A stretch of DNA of 64,000 nt from contig DIHE01000036.1 in the NCBI GenBank assembly GCA_002420005.1, forward strand, positions 51,754-115,753. Reading direction: 5' to 3'. Below are positions 54,356 to 64,000 of this stretch, piece by piece (the first letter of the stretch is position 1; each line of letters opens with the position of its first letter). The position numbers and the translations under genes are program-made. This DNA comes from Holophagales bacterium UBA5704. GTDB lineage: Bacteria > Acidobacteriota > Thermoanaerobaculia > Multivoradales > UBA5704. The notes under the pieces were generated by a model. That model worked only from the letters and a program-made list of their open reading frames with translations, searched no databases and was not told the DNA's origin.

Positions 54356-57300
54356 AGCCTCCCTCCCAAGCCGCCGAGCGCTTCAAGGACTCCGATGTCG
54401 CGGTGATCGGCCTCGCCGGCCGGTTCCCCGGCGCTCCTGATGCCGCGGAGCTCTGGCGCAACCTGCGCGCCGGGCGCAAGTCCATCAAGCACTTCACGGA
54501 CGAGGAGTTGGCGGATTCGGGGATCGACCCCGGACTCCTGGGCCGGCCGGACTATGTCAAGGCGTTCGGGGTGCTGGACGGGATCGAGCTGTTCGACGCC
54601 GGCCTCTTCGGATTGAGCCCGCGCGAAGCGGAGATCACCGATCCCCAGCTCCGCCTCTTCCTTGAGTGCGCGCTCGAAGCCCTGGAGAACGCCGGCCATG
54701 CGGCCGTCAACGCGTCGGACCTGATCGGAGTGTACGCGGGAGCCACCCACTCGTCGTATCTGTGGAACCTCCTGCGCCAACCGGCCTTGTTGTCCACCTT
54801 CGGCTTCACCCGTCTCCTGCTGGGCAACGACAAGGACTACCTGGCGACCTGGACATCCTACAAGTTGAATCTGCGCGGCCCGAGCCTGTCGGTCCAGACA
54901 GCCTGCTCCACCTCCCTGGTCGCGGTCCACCTCGCCTGCCAGGCTCTGGCCAATGGCGAGTGCGACATCGCCCTGGCTGGCGGAGTCTCGGTCAACGCGC
55001 AACAGGTCTCCGGGTATCTCTATCGTGAGGACGGCATCCTCTCTCCAGATGGCCACTGCCGCCCGTTCGACGCTCAGGCTCAGGGGACCGTGGGGGGCAG
55101 CGGCGTCGGGATCGTGGTCCTGCGGAGGTTGGCCGACGCCCTTGAGGACGGGGATGCGATCCGCGCCGTCATCAAGGGCACGGCGACGAACAACGACGGT
55201 TCTCTCAAGGTGGGTTATACCGCCCCCTCGGTAGATGGTCAGGCACGGGCGATCCACGAGGCGATTGCCGTGGCCGAGATCGATCCCGAGAGTCTCGACT
55301 ACATCGAGGCGCACGGCACCGCCACAGCCTTGGGCGATCCGGTGGAGATGGCGGCTCTGAACCGGGCCCTCGGCCGCCGCACCCGCCCCTGCTTACTGGG
55401 AGCGGTCAAATCCAACCTCGGCCATCTTGACGCAGCGGCGGGCGTAACGGGGCTGATCAAGACCGTCCTCGCGCTGGAGCATGGCGAAATCCCTGCGACG
55501 CTTCATTTCCGGAACCCCAATCCGCAGATCCAATTCGGTTCCTTCCGCGTCGTGGCCGAGCTCACCGCCTGGCCCCGAACCGACCATCCCCGCCGGGCGG
55601 GAGTCAGCTCCTTCGGGATCGGCGGCACCAACGCCCACGCCGTCCTTGAGGAGGCACCGGAGCAGGAGCCTTCCGGGCCGGCTCGCCCCTGGCAGATCCT
55701 GACTCTTTCGGCGAAGACCGCCGACGCCTTGGAAAGTGCCATCGCCGATCTGGCGCGGCATCTCTCCGCGCTCCCCGGCCCTGAGCCCAACGATTTCGCA
55801 GATGTAGCCTATACACTCCAGGTCGGCCGGCGCCACCTGCCTCACCGGCGCGTGGTGGTCTGCCGCGATGCCTTGGAGGCCATTGCCTCCCTCTCGGGTC
55901 TGGACCCGCAGCGGGCTGCCGCGGCGGTTTGTGAGATGCGACACCGGCCCGTCTTCTTTTTGTTCCCCGGCCAGGGATCACAGCACGTCGGGATGACCGG
56001 CGAGCTCTATGCCTCCGAACCCGGGTTCCGGCGGCGGATCGACGCCTCAGCCGAAATCCTCCGCGGGATTCTCGGCTTCGATCTGCGCAGGGTTCTCTAC
56101 CCTCCAGCCTCCGAGTCCGAGGCGGCGGAGCTCCGCCTCCGGGATACGGCGATCACTCAGCCGGCTCTCTTCGTCGTCGAGCATGCTCTGGCCGGGCTCT
56201 GGATGGAATGGGGCGTTCGGCCGCGGGGAATGCTTGGCCACAGTCTGGGCGAGTACGTGGCGGCCTGCCTTGCCGGTGTCTTGACCCTCCCAGACGCTCT
56301 GCGTCTGGTGGTGGCGCGCGGCCGGTTGATGAGTGAGATGCCACCGGGCTCCATGCTGAGCGTCCCCCGGCCGGTCGATGAAATCGCGAGGTTTCTCACC
56401 GAAGACGTGTCGCTCTCCGCCATCAACGCACCTGGCCGCTGTACGGTTTCCGGGCCGCCGGAGGACATCGGGGAGCTGGCGCGCCTCCTTGCGGAGCAGG
56501 GCATTGAGAGCCGTACCCTGCGCACCTCGCATGCCTTCCATTCCCGGCTGATGGAACCTGCCGCCGAGCGATTCGCCCACGAGGTCGCTGCGGTTTCGCG
56601 GCAGGCGCCGAAGCTTCGCTACATTGCGAACCTCACCGGCACCTGGGTGAGAGACAACGAGGTGGCCGATCCGGCCTTCTGGGCACGACAGCTCCGGGAG
56701 CCCGTCCTCTTTGCGGCCGGAGTCGGCGAGCTGCTGCGGGAAGAAGCTCCGATTCTGCTGGAGGTCGGCCCTGGAGCGGCCCTCACCGCCTTCGCCAGGC
56801 GCCAGATCGGCTCCTCTCCCGCAGCGCATGCTCTCGCCTCGCTTCCCCGATCCGAGGAATCCGGCTCCGAGGTGCAAGCCTTGCTCGGAACCGCCGGCCG
56901 GCTCTGGCTCCACGGAGTCGAGATCGACTGGCGCGGGTTTCATGCGGAGGAGCGGCGCCGCCGGGTGCCGCTTCCCACCTACCCGTTCGAACGGCGGCGT
57001 TACTGGATCGCTCCTCCTTCCTCCCAGGACCTGGCGACCGCGCCGGCACCGCCGGCGGCTCGGCTTCCAAGGGAGTGGCTCTACACTCCCATCTGGAGGA
57101 GGCTGGCCGCCTCTCCCCCCGGCCTCACGGCTCCTGCGGCCGTGGCAGAGCGGTGGATCCTGTTCGACGATGGCGGGCGCATCGCCGCCGGTCTGCGCGC
57201 AAAGCTCGAAGGCCAGGGGGTGGAGGTGTTGAGGATCGAGCGCGGGGACGGTTGTCGAGCCGAAGGGATCGCACGGCTCCTCGCCCGCTCGGAGGTTGCG

Positions 57301-60300
57301 CCCCAGACCCCGCTTGCCGTCGTTCACCTGTGGAGCGCGGTCGCGGCAGGAGCAGCTTCCCTGGCTGAGCTTCAGGAATGCGGGTATTACAGCCTTCTCG
57401 ACCTCGCCCGCGCCCTGGAGGCGCAGCGGGTCAGCGCTCCCGTCACCGTGTGGGTCATCACCAGCGGGGTGCACGAGGTGACCGGCGAGGAGATGCTGGC
57501 GCCTGCGCGGGCGACCGTGTTGGGCCCCTGCCGGGTGATCCCGCAGGAGATGCCCAACGTACGCTGCCGTCACGTGGACATCATGGCGCCGGCGCCGGAC
57601 AGCTCGGAGGAAGAGCGCGTGATCGACCGGCTGGCGGCTGAGCTCGCGTCCCCGGAGGGCCCGCCCGTGGTGGCCTGCCGCGGCGCCTTCCGCTGGGTCC
57701 CCGAAATGGCCCGGCTCCCCTCGCAGGGAGAAGCCGGGGCCGGATCGAGGCTCCGGCCCTGCGGCGTCTACCTGATCACGGGCGGTCTGGGCAAGGTGGG
57801 GCTGGCGCTGGCCCGCCACCTGGCAGCGGCGGTGCGCGCACGTCTGGTCTTGACCGGACGCTCCCCCTTCCCCGCACGTGACCGCTGGGACGGCCCCGAC
57901 CACGATTCGGAGGTACAAGGCAAGATCCGGGCTCTCCGCGAGATCGAAGCGCTCGGAGGCGAGATCCTGTTCGCCGAGGCGGACGTGGCCGACGAGGAGG
58001 CCATGGCCCGGGTGGTCCGCGAGGCCGAGGAGAAGTTCGGCCCCCTCAACGGAGTCCTCCACGCTGCCGGACAGGCGGGGCTGCGGGCGTACCACTCCCT
58101 GTCCGAGACCGGATCCGCCGAGAGCCGGGAACAGTTCCGCGCCAAGGTCGACGGTACCCTCGCGCTGGAGCGGGCCCTCACCGGCAGGAAGCTCGACTTC
58201 TGTGTCCTGATCTCTTCTCTCTCGGCGATCCTCGGCGGTCTCGGGTTTGCCGCCTATAGCGCGGCCAACCTGTTTCTGGACGCCTTCGCCGCGGAGCGCA
58301 ACCGCACGAGCCCGTTCCCTTGGATTACCATCGATTGGGACGGCTGGAGGTTCGATGGAGACACGGGCGGCGGGGTTGCGGCAGTGACCCCCGAAGCCGG
58401 GGGCTTCATCCTGGACCGTGCTCTGGCGATGGAGGGGGTACGTCAGATCGTCGTTTCGGTCTCGGACCTGGGAGAGCGCATGCGGCGCTGGATCGAGCGC
58501 CCCCGGACATCCGCCGGCGATCCGCAGGGGGAGCTGGCGCCGGATCTCCACCCGCGGCCGGACAGCCTCGCGACGGCTTATGCCGAGCCGGTCAGCGAGA
58601 GCGAGGAGCGCCTCGCGGAGCTCTGGCGTGAGCTGCTCGGCATCGACCGCGTGGGGCTCCACGACAACTTCTTCGAGTTGGGTGGCGATTCCCTGCTGGC
58701 GACCCAGCTCTTCTCTCGCGTGCGCCAGGAGATGGGAGCCGGCGTCCCGCTGCGCACCATTTTTGAAGCTCCGACCGTCGCCGGATTGGCGGCGATCATC
58801 GACCGAGAGGCCGCCGCGGCGGCACCACGGGCCGTTCTGCCGGTCCTGCGGGTGTCCCGTGACCTGGACCTCCCTCTTTCGTTCGCCCAGCGGCGGCTCT
58901 GGTTCCTCCACCAGCTCGATCCCCAGAGCCCGGCTTACAACATCCATGTCCCGTTCCGTCTGCAGGGCCGCCTTTCACTCGCCGCGTTCGCGGCAGCCCT
59001 GAGTGAGCTGGTGCGGCGCCACGAGGTGCTGCGCAGCACGTTTCGGATGGGACCGCAGGGGCCGGTTCAGATCCTTCATCCACCGACGCCGCTGCCGGTC
59101 CCTGTGATCGACCTCGCCGCCTTGCCGGCGAGGCGGCGGGAAGCGGAGCTCCTGCGCCTGTGCCACGACGAGTCCTGCCGCCCGTTTGATCTCGCCATGG
59201 GGCCGTTGCTGCGGATGCTCGTGGTGCGCCTCGGCGACGCCGATCAGGCCATCCTTGCGCCGAAGCATCACATCGTCACGGACCTCTGGTCGGAGTGGTT
59301 GTTCGTGCGTGAGATCACCGTTCTGTACGATGCCTTCTCTGCCGGCCGGCCGTCTCCGATGCCCGACCTGCCGGTGCAGTATGCCGACTTCGCCTGGTGG
59401 CAGCACGAATGGTTGCGCAACGGAACCCTGAATCCGGCCCTCGACTACTGGCGAGCCCGGCTCGTCGGCGCGCCTCCCCTGGTGGAGCTGCCCACCGACC
59501 GCCCCCGGCCCGCCGTCCAGACCCACAACGGTGCCAGCCGCCGCTTCCTCCTGCCGGCACGCCTCGCGATGTCGCTGGCCGAGCTCGGCCGGAAGGCGGG
59601 AGCGACCTCGTTCATGGTTTTGCTGGCGGGCTTCTCCGCCCTTGCCAGCCGTCTCGCCGGCGCCACCGACCTGCCGATCGGCACTCCCATCGCGAACCGA
59701 AACCGTCTGGAGACCGAAGGGCTGATCGGCTTCTTTGTGAATACACTGGTATTGCGCAATGACCTGTCCGGTGAGCCGTCCTTCGCCGAGCTGCTGCTGC
59801 GGACGCGCAGCACGACGCTGGCCGCCTACTCGTATCAGGACCTTCCGTTCGAGAAGCTCGTCGAGATTCTGGACCCTCAGCGGACCCTGGCCCATACGCC
59901 ACTGTTTCAGATGATGTTCGGTTATTACAACGCCCCGCCGCGGGCGGCGGCCCAGGAGTCCCGCGCCTTCACGGTCAGCGCACTGGCCGTTGTTGCCGCC
60001 GGTGCCAGGTTCGATGTCGAGCTGCAGCTCGCGGACAGGGGGGACGGAATCAGCGGTGACCTCGTCTACAACCGGGATCTCTTCGACGCCTCGACCATCC
60101 AGCGTCTGACGGAGCATTTCGCCGTGATCCTGGAGGAGGCGAGCGAGACCCCTGCCAGAAGGCTCTCGGAGCTGCCGCTGCTCGGCGCGGGCGCGCGACA
60201 GCAGCTTCTTCTGGAGTGGAACGATACGGAGACGACCTGTCCCGGTGGTCTTTGTCTGCATGCTCTGGTCGCAGCGCAGGCAGAGCGGGCTCCCGACGCC

Positions 60301-62124
60301 ATTGCCGCCTCGTTCGAGGGGGAGTGTCTGACCTATCGCGAGCTGGTACGCCGTGCTCGCCGGCTCTCTCGATACCTGAGGGCTCTGGGCACCGGGCCTG
60401 ACGACCTCGTCGGAGTGCTCCTGGAACGGTCGTTGGAGATGATTGTCGCGCTCCTCGGTGTGATGGAGGCGGGGGCCGCCTACGTGCCGCTCGACCCAGG
60501 CCTCCCCGCAGAGCGCCTCGGTGTTCTCGTGGAGAGCGCCGGCCTTGCCGTGATCCTGACCCGGGAGAGGCACTCCGACCTGATGCCGTTTCGAGGGGAG
60601 CGGGCCGTCCCGCTCGACACGGGCTGGAGTGAAATCGAAGGGTTGTCCGGAGAGGTTCCACCGGCTCGGGTCGAGGAGCAGAACCTCGCCTATGTGCTCT
60701 ACACCTCCGGGTCGACGGGTACGCCCAAGGGAGTGATGATTTCCCACCAGGGCATCGTCAACCGGCTGCTCTGGATGCAGGAGGCCTACGGCTTGACGGC
60801 GCAGGACAGGGTGCTCCAGAAAACCCCCTTCGGGTTCGACGTCTCGCTGTGGGAGTTCTTCTGGCCTCTGCTGACGGGGGCCCGGCTGGTCTTCGCGCAG
60901 CCCGAGGGTCACAAGGACCCGCAGTATCTGGTGGATTTGATCGCGCGCGAGGGCGTCACCACCCTCCATTTCGTGCCGTCGATGCTCGAGGCGTTCATGG
61001 AGGCTCAAGGGCTTGCATCGTTGACCGCCTTGCGGCGGGTCATGGCCAGTGGCGAGGCGCTGCCGCTGCAATTCGTCCGGCGTTTCTTCGCGCGGCTCGG
61101 CCACGCGGAGCTGCACAATCTGTACGGTCCGACCGAGGCTTCGGTGGATGTGAGTGCGTGGCCCTGTGTGCCCGATCCACCCGGCTCTCTCGTGCCCATC
61201 GGGCGGCCCATCGCCAACCACCGGCTCCATGTCGTGGATGGGCATCTGGCACTGCAGCCGGCCGGGGTTCCCGGCGAGCTGCTGCTCGGAGGCCCCGGCC
61301 TGGCGCGGGGATACCTCGGGCGGCCGGACCTGACAGCCGAGGTGTTCGTCCCCGATCCGCTGGGGGGAGTGCCGGGAGGCCGGCTCTATCGAACCGGCGA
61401 CCTCGTGCGCCATCGAGCGGACGGGGAGCTGGAGTTCCTCGGCCGCACCGATCACCAGGTCAAGCTGCGCGGCTTCCGCATCGAGCTGGGAGAGATCGAG
61501 GCGGTCCTGACGAGCCATCCGGCCGTGCGAGAAGCGGTGGTCCTGCTGCGAACCGACCTGCCCGGTGGTGGCGGCTTGGTCGCGTATGTCGTGACGGACG
61601 GTCCCGAGGAGGAGACGGTTCGGCAGCGCCGCTGGCTGGAGGAGCGCTTGCCCGGCTACATGGTTCCGGCGGCTTTCGTGCGCCTGGAGTCCCTGCCCCG
61701 CACGATCAACGGCAAGGTGGACCGGCGGGCCCTGGCAACGCCGCAACGCAGCGCCGAGAACGTCTTCGTGGCACCTCGCGCTCCGGTCGAGATCGTCCTG
61801 GCGCAGATCCTGGCCGAGCTGCTCGCCGTGCCGCGCGTCGGTGTGGACGACAACTTCTTCCAGCTGGGAGGGCACTCCCTGCTGGCGACTCAGGTCATCA
61901 CGCGCGTTTCCGATGCCTTCGGCGTTTCATTGCAGCTGCGCCACTTTCTCGAAGCGCCCACGATCCGGGGGCTTGCGGCGAGGATCCTTGCCGACGCTCG
62001 CGAGCTCGAGAGAGTCGAAAGGATCGCCGCCCTCATGGTCGAGCTGGCCGAACTGTCGGACGCGGAGGTTGAGGCGATGCTGGACTCCGAGTCCTCGACG
62101 TATCCAGGAGGAAGCCGGCCATGA
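54352..62124 (+). CDS. Hybrid PKS-NRPS: KS-AT-KR-ACP-C-A(Ser)-PCP
   Basis: This 2590-residue protein extends the chain by a malonate unit and then an amino acid. KS (about 12-435) has Cys185 (TACSTS), His321 and His358. AT has GHSLGE (Ser631) and HAFH from 727 (malonyl). The region 900-1135 is the KR structural half. The KR (about 1135-1320) has the NADPH loop TGGLGKVG and the catalytic Ser, Tyr1302 and Asn1306. It lacks the LDD fingerprint of B-type KRs. ACP Ser is 1447. C has HHIVTDL (1639-1645). A (about 1950-2460) has code D-V-W-H-M-S-L-V-D, one change from the published Ser code. PCP Ser is 2509, then a charged C-terminal helix that may dock to the next protein. There is no dehydratase, so a beta-hydroxy unit is expected. 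ATG overlaps the upstream stop. Confidence 0.94.
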   Translation: MKPPSQAAERFKDSDVAVIGLAGRFPGAPDAAELWRNLRAGRKSIKHFTDEELADSGIDPGLLGRPDYVKAFGVLDGIELFDAGLFGLSPREAEITDPQLRLFLECALEALENAGHAAVNASDLIGVYAGATHSSYLWNLLRQPALLSTFGFTRLLLGNDKDYLATWTSYKLNLRGPSLSVQTACSTSLVAVHLACQALANGECDIALAGGVSVNAQQVSGYLYREDGILSPDGHCRPFDAQAQGTVGGSGVGIVVLRRLADALEDGDAIRAVIKGTATNNDGSLKVGYTAPSVDGQARAIHEAIAVAEIDPESLDYIEAHGTATALGDPVEMAALNRALGRRTRPCLLGAVKSNLGHLDAAAGVTGLIKTVLALEHGEIPATLHFRNPNPQIQFGSFRVVAELTAWPRTDHPRRAGVSSFGIGGTNAHAVLEEAPEQEPSGPARPWQILTLSAKTADALESAIADLARHLSALPGPEPNDFADVAYTLQVGRRHLPHRRVVVCRDALEAIASLSGLDPQRAAAAVCEMRHRPVFFLFPGQGSQHVGMTGELYASEPGFRRRIDASAEILRGILGFDLRRVLYPPASESEAAELRLRDTAITQPALFVVEHALAGLWMEWGVRPRGMLGHSLGEYVAACLAGVLTLPDALRLVVARGRLMSEMPPGSMLSVPRPVDEIARFLTEDVSLSAINAPGRCTVSGPPEDIGELARLLAEQGIESRTLRTSHAFHSRLMEPAAERFAHEVAAVSRQAPKLRYIANLTGTWVRDNEVADPAFWARQLREPVLFAAGVGELLREEAPILLEVGPGAALTAFARRQIGSSPAAHALASLPRSEESGSEVQALLGTAGRLWLHGVEIDWRGFHAEERRRRVPLPTYPFERRRYWIAPPSSQDLATAPAPPAARLPREWLYTPIWRRLAASPPGLTAPAAVAERWILFDDGGRIAAGLRAKLEGQGVEVLRIERGDGCRAEGIARLLARSEVAPQTPLAVVHLWSAVAAGAASLAELQECGYYSLLDLARALEAQRVSAPVTVWVITSGVHEVTGEEMLAPARATVLGPCRVIPQEMPNVRCRHVDIMAPAPDSSEEERVIDRLAAELASPEGPPVVACRGAFRWVPEMARLPSQGEAGAGSRLRPCGVYLITGGLGKVGLALARHLAAAVRARLVLTGRSPFPARDRWDGPDHDSEVQGKIRALREIEALGGEILFAEADVADEEAMARVVREAEEKFGPLNGVLHAAGQAGLRAYHSLSETGSAESREQFRAKVDGTLALERALTGRKLDFCVLISSLSAILGGLGFAAYSAANLFLDAFAAERNRTSPFPWITIDWDGWRFDGDTGGGVAAVTPEAGGFILDRALAMEGVRQIVVSVSDLGERMRRWIERPRTSAGDPQGELAPDLHPRPDSLATAYAEPVSESEERLAELWRELLGIDRVGLHDNFFELGGDSLLATQLFSRVRQEMGAGVPLRTIFEAPTVAGLAAIIDREAAAAAPRAVLPVLRVSRDLDLPLSFAQRRLWFLHQLDPQSPAYNIHVPFRLQGRLSLAAFAAALSELVRRHEVLRSTFRMGPQGPVQILHPPTPLPVPVIDLAALPARRREAELLRLCHDESCRPFDLAMGPLLRMLVVRLGDADQAILAPKHHIVTDLWSEWLFVREITVLYDAFSAGRPSPMPDLPVQYADFAWWQHEWLRNGTLNPALDYWRARLVGAPPLVELPTDRPRPAVQTHNGASRRFLLPARLAMSLAELGRKAGATSFMVLLAGFSALASRLAGATDLPIGTPIANRNRLETEGLIGFFVNTLVLRNDLSGEPSFAELLLRTRSTTLAAYSYQDLPFEKLVEILDPQRTLAHTPLFQMMFGYYNAPPRAAAQESRAFTVSALAVVAAGARFDVELQLADRGDGISGDLVYNRDLFDASTIQRLTEHFAVILEEASETPARRLSELPLLGAGARQQLLLEWNDTETTCPGGLCLHALVAAQAERAPDAIAASFEGECLTYRELVRRARRLSRYLRALGTGPDDLVGVLLERSLEMIVALLGVMEAGAAYVPLDPGLPAERLGVLVESAGLAVILTRERHSDLMPFRGERAVPLDTGWSEIEGLSGEVPPARVEEQNLAYVLYTSGSTGTPKGVMISHQGIVNRLLWMQEAYGLTAQDRVLQKTPFGFDVSLWEFFWPLLTGARLVFAQPEGHKDPQYLVDLIAREGVTTLHFVPSMLEAFMEAQGLASLTALRRVMASGEALPLQFVRRFFARLGHAELHNLYGPTEASVDVSAWPCVPDPPGSLVPIGRPIANHRLHVVDGHLALQPAGVPGELLLGGPGLARGYLGRPDLTAEVFVPDPLGGVPGGRLYRTGDLVRHRADGELEFLGRTDHQVKLRGFRIELGEIEAVLTSHPAVREAVVLLRTDLPGGGGLVAYVVTDGPEEETVRQRRWLEERLPGYMVPAAFVRLESLPRTINGKVDRRALATPQRSAENVFVAPRAPVEIVLAQILAELLAVPRVGVDDNFFQLGGHSLLATQVITRVSDAFGVSLQLRHFLEAPTIRGLAARILADARELERVERIAALMVELAELSDAEVEAMLDSESSTYPGGSRP

Positions 62125-64000
62125 CAGCCCCCTCGATCTCAGAGAAGCGTCGGCTGCTGCTCGAGAAGCTGTTGCAGAAAGAGGGGATTGCCGTCCCGAT
62201 GCGGCGGATCCCCCGCCGCGCCGAGACCGGCCCGGCGCCGCTTTCATTCACGCAACAGCGGCTGTGGTTCCTCCAGCGGCTCGACCCGGAGAGCGCTTCG
62301 TACAACATCCCCAGGAGCGTACGCTTGGCCGGTGCCCTGGACATCGCGGTGCTCGAGCGCTCCCTGGCGGAGATCGTCTGCCGCCACGAGGCGCTGCGCA
62401 CCGTCTTTACCGAGATCTCGGGAGAGCCGGCTCAGATGGTTGTTCCTCCCCTGCCGAGCCTGCTGAGTCTCACCGATCTGTCGGGTCTCCAGACCGGCAA
62501 AGGGGAGAAGGAGCTGGCGTGGCATCTCAAGCGGGAAGGCGCTCGCCCTTTCGACCTCGCCCGGGGCCCGGTCATCCGGTTTTCGCTGTTCCGGCTGCGC
62601 GAGAACGACCACGTTCTGGCGCTCGTCGTCCATCACGTGGCAGCCGACGCCTGGTCGCTCGACGTCCTCTTCGGAGAGCTGGCAGCCCTCTACGCCTCCT
62701 TTCTCCGCGGGGAGGGCTCGCCGCTGCCGGCTCTGCCGGTTCAGTACGCCGACTACGCGGTCTGGCAGAGGCAGTGGTTGACCGGCCGTGTGTTCGAGGA
62801 TCTCCTCGGGACCTGGCTCAACCGTCTCGCCGGTGTTCCGAAGGTTCTCGAGCTGCCGGTCGACCGGCCCCGGCCGCCCGTCTGGGTTTCCCAAGGAGGA
62901 GTCGTCGCTTTCGATGTGGGCCGGGAGGCGACGGCCGCGATCCGCGCCCTGGCCCATGAGGGCAAGGCGACTCTCTTCATCGCCCTGCTCGCGGCTTTTC
63001 AAGCTCTCCTCCATCGGTGGAGCGGCCAGAACGACTTCGTAGTGGGCTCACCGGTCGCCGGCCGGAACCGGCAGGAGCTGGAGCTCCTGATCGGCGCCTT
63101 CATCAATACGCTGGCGCTGCGCGCCGACTTCGCGGGAGAGCCGGACTTCAGGACGGCGCTCGCCCGCACGCGCGAGGTGGTGCAGGAGGCCCACTCCGCC
63201 CAGGATCTGCCTTTTGAAAGGCTGGTTCACGCGCTCGATCTGGAACGGGATCTCAGCCATTCTCCTCTGTTCCAGGTGCTGTTCTTGCAGCAGGAGGTGC
63301 GCAGGGCCCGACAGGAGCTCCCCGGGCTCTCGCTCGAAAACCTGGAGGTGAACAGCGGCGGGGCCCAGCTGGACCTCACCCTGATGCTGGCCGACACCGG
63401 TTCCACTCTTCTTGGTTCGCTGAGCTTCCGCCGTGACCTGTTCGACGAGACGACGGTGCAGCGGCTGGCAGGGCATTTCGCGGTCCTGCTCTCCGCGGCT
63501 GCCTTAGCGCCATCGACCCCCGTCTCGGAGCTGCCCCTGCTTTCGCCCGGCGAGCGCCACCAAGTCCTGCGGGAGTGGAACGACACGGCGACGCCCCGTT
63601 CCGGCGGCCTTTGTCTGCACGCGCTGATCGCAGCACAGGCGGAGCGGGCTCCCGATGCCGTTGCCGTCTGCTGTGCGGGGGAGTGGCTGACCTTCCGTGA
63701 GCTGGTGAGCCGCTCTCGCAAGCTCGCGCGGCATCTGCGGGCTCTGGGGGTCGAGCAGGACGGCCTGGTCGGTGTGCTCCTGGAGCGCTCGGTGGAGATG
63801 ATCGTCGGGCTCCTGGGTGTGCTGGAGGCGGGCGCGGCTTACGTTCCGCTCGACCCCGGCCTCCCGGCCGAGCGCCTCGGCGCGCTCGTGGAGAGCTCCG
63901 GCCTTGCCGTCATCCTGAGCCGGGAGACGCACTGTACATCGGTACCGGTACCCGGGAAGCGGGTCGTCCTGCTCGATGCAGGCTGGAGGGCCGTCGAAGA
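62121..64000 (+). CDS. NRPS, N-terminal part: C-A... (3' cut by window)
   Basis: The first 626 residues are visible and the frame is open to the right edge. A short helical N-terminal tail (SEKRRLLLEKLLQKEG) may dock to the C-terminal helix of the preceding protein. The C domain (about 40-470) starts PLSFTQQRLWFLQRLDPES and has HHVAADA at 171-177. The A domain begins near residue 480 (LCLHALIAAQAERAPDAVAV) and is cut before motif A3, so no substrate code can be read. Its opening is nearly the same as the A domain of the preceding protein (for example LLGVLEAGAAYVPLDPGLPA). The ATG overlaps the upstream stop and follows ccaggaggaagcc. Confidence 0.93.
   Translation, partial: MTAPSISEKRRLLLEKLLQKEGIAVPMRRIPRRAETGPAPLSFTQQRLWFLQRLDPESASYNIPRSVRLAGALDIAVLERSLAEIVCRHEALRTVFTEISGEPAQMVVPPLPSLLSLTDLSGLQTGKGEKELAWHLKREGARPFDLARGPVIRFSLFRLRENDHVLALVVHHVAADAWSLDVLFGELAALYASFLRGEGSPLPALPVQYADYAVWQRQWLTGRVFEDLLGTWLNRLAGVPKVLELPVDRPRPPVWVSQGGVVAFDVGREATAAIRALAHEGKATLFIALLAAFQALLHRWSGQNDFVVGSPVAGRNRQELELLIGAFINTLALRADFAGEPDFRTALARTREVVQEAHSAQDLPFERLVHALDLERDLSHSPLFQVLFLQQEVRRARQELPGLSLENLEVNSGGAQLDLTLMLADTGSTLLGSLSFRRDLFDETTVQRLAGHFAVLLSAAALAPSTPVSELPLLSPGERHQVLREWNDTATPRSGGLCLHALIAAQAERAPDAVAVCCAGEWLTFRELVSRSRKLARHLRALGVEQDGLVGVLLERSVEMIVGLLGVLEAGAAYVPLDPGLPAERLGALVESSGLAVILSRETHCTSVPVPGKRVVLLDAGWRAVE

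Overview
This window is high-GC bacterial DNA, almost fully coding; no stretch over about 110 bases lacks a gene. Lipid A (lpxD, lpxA) and BamA/Skp genes show a Gram-negative envelope. A fused, ATPase-less MacB/FtsX permease of the kind called ADOP (acidobacterial duplicated orphan permease), and dockerin-like Ca-binding repeats on a secreted hydrolase, point to Acidobacteriota. That assignment is inference from gene content; no 16S gene is present.

Positions 1-7299 (+) hold the 3' end of a clpC-type chaperone gene and a tight envelope operon bamA-skp-lpxD-fabZ-lpxA-oxidoreductase, mostly with overlapping or near-touching stops and starts. It ends in a set of interlocking hairpins facing a convergent membrane SpoIIE/PP2C phosphatase gene (7380-8996, -). 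Positions 9106-11991 (+) carry mtnP, surE, pcm and apt: MTA phosphorylase releases adenine and APT salvages it, while SurE and Pcm form the familiar survival/repair pair. A tRNA-Arg(CCT) follows, then a GT-C glycosyltransferase, a membrane-anchored TPR-like protein and a pyrimidine-nucleoside phosphorylase. On the minus strand (15942-18091) are two secreted proteins: an unknown beta-propeller-like protein and a GDSL/SGNH esterase with dockerin-like repeats.

From 18205 to the right edge runs one giant plus-strand operon: an ADOP permease and then a hybrid NRPS/PKS assembly line over 43 kb long whose genes overlap by 4 nt (ATGA/GTGA) or are 2-25 nt apart. Domain order read from the proteins: FAAL-ACP-C-A(Leu-like)-PCP-C-A(Lys2-like code)-PCP | LanB-like protein | PCP-C-A(Gly)-PCP-KS-AT-ACP-C | C*(degenerate)-A(Gln, FkbM methyltransferase inserted)-PCP-C-A(Cys-like, methyltransferase inserted between A2 and A3)-PCP-C-A(Thr)-PCP-C-A(Thr-like)-PCP | KS-AT-KR-ACP-C-A(Ser)-PCP | C-A... 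(cut by the window edge). The inferred product is an N-acylated lipopeptide with two malonate-derived extensions (one left as a ketone, one reduced to a hydroxyl), carrying methylated Gln-like and Cys-like residues. No thioesterase, MbtH protein or phosphopantetheinyl transferase is in the window, so the cluster continues to the right or relies on genes elsewhere.

The most unusual part is a LanB-type (lantibiotic dehydratase glutamylation domain) protein translationally coupled inside the NRPS operon, next to a carrier domain with no adenylation domain of its own. This suggests a tRNA-dependent step within an NRPS line. Other oddities are two different methyltransferases inserted at two different sites in A domains, and a tandem C-C* junction between proteins.
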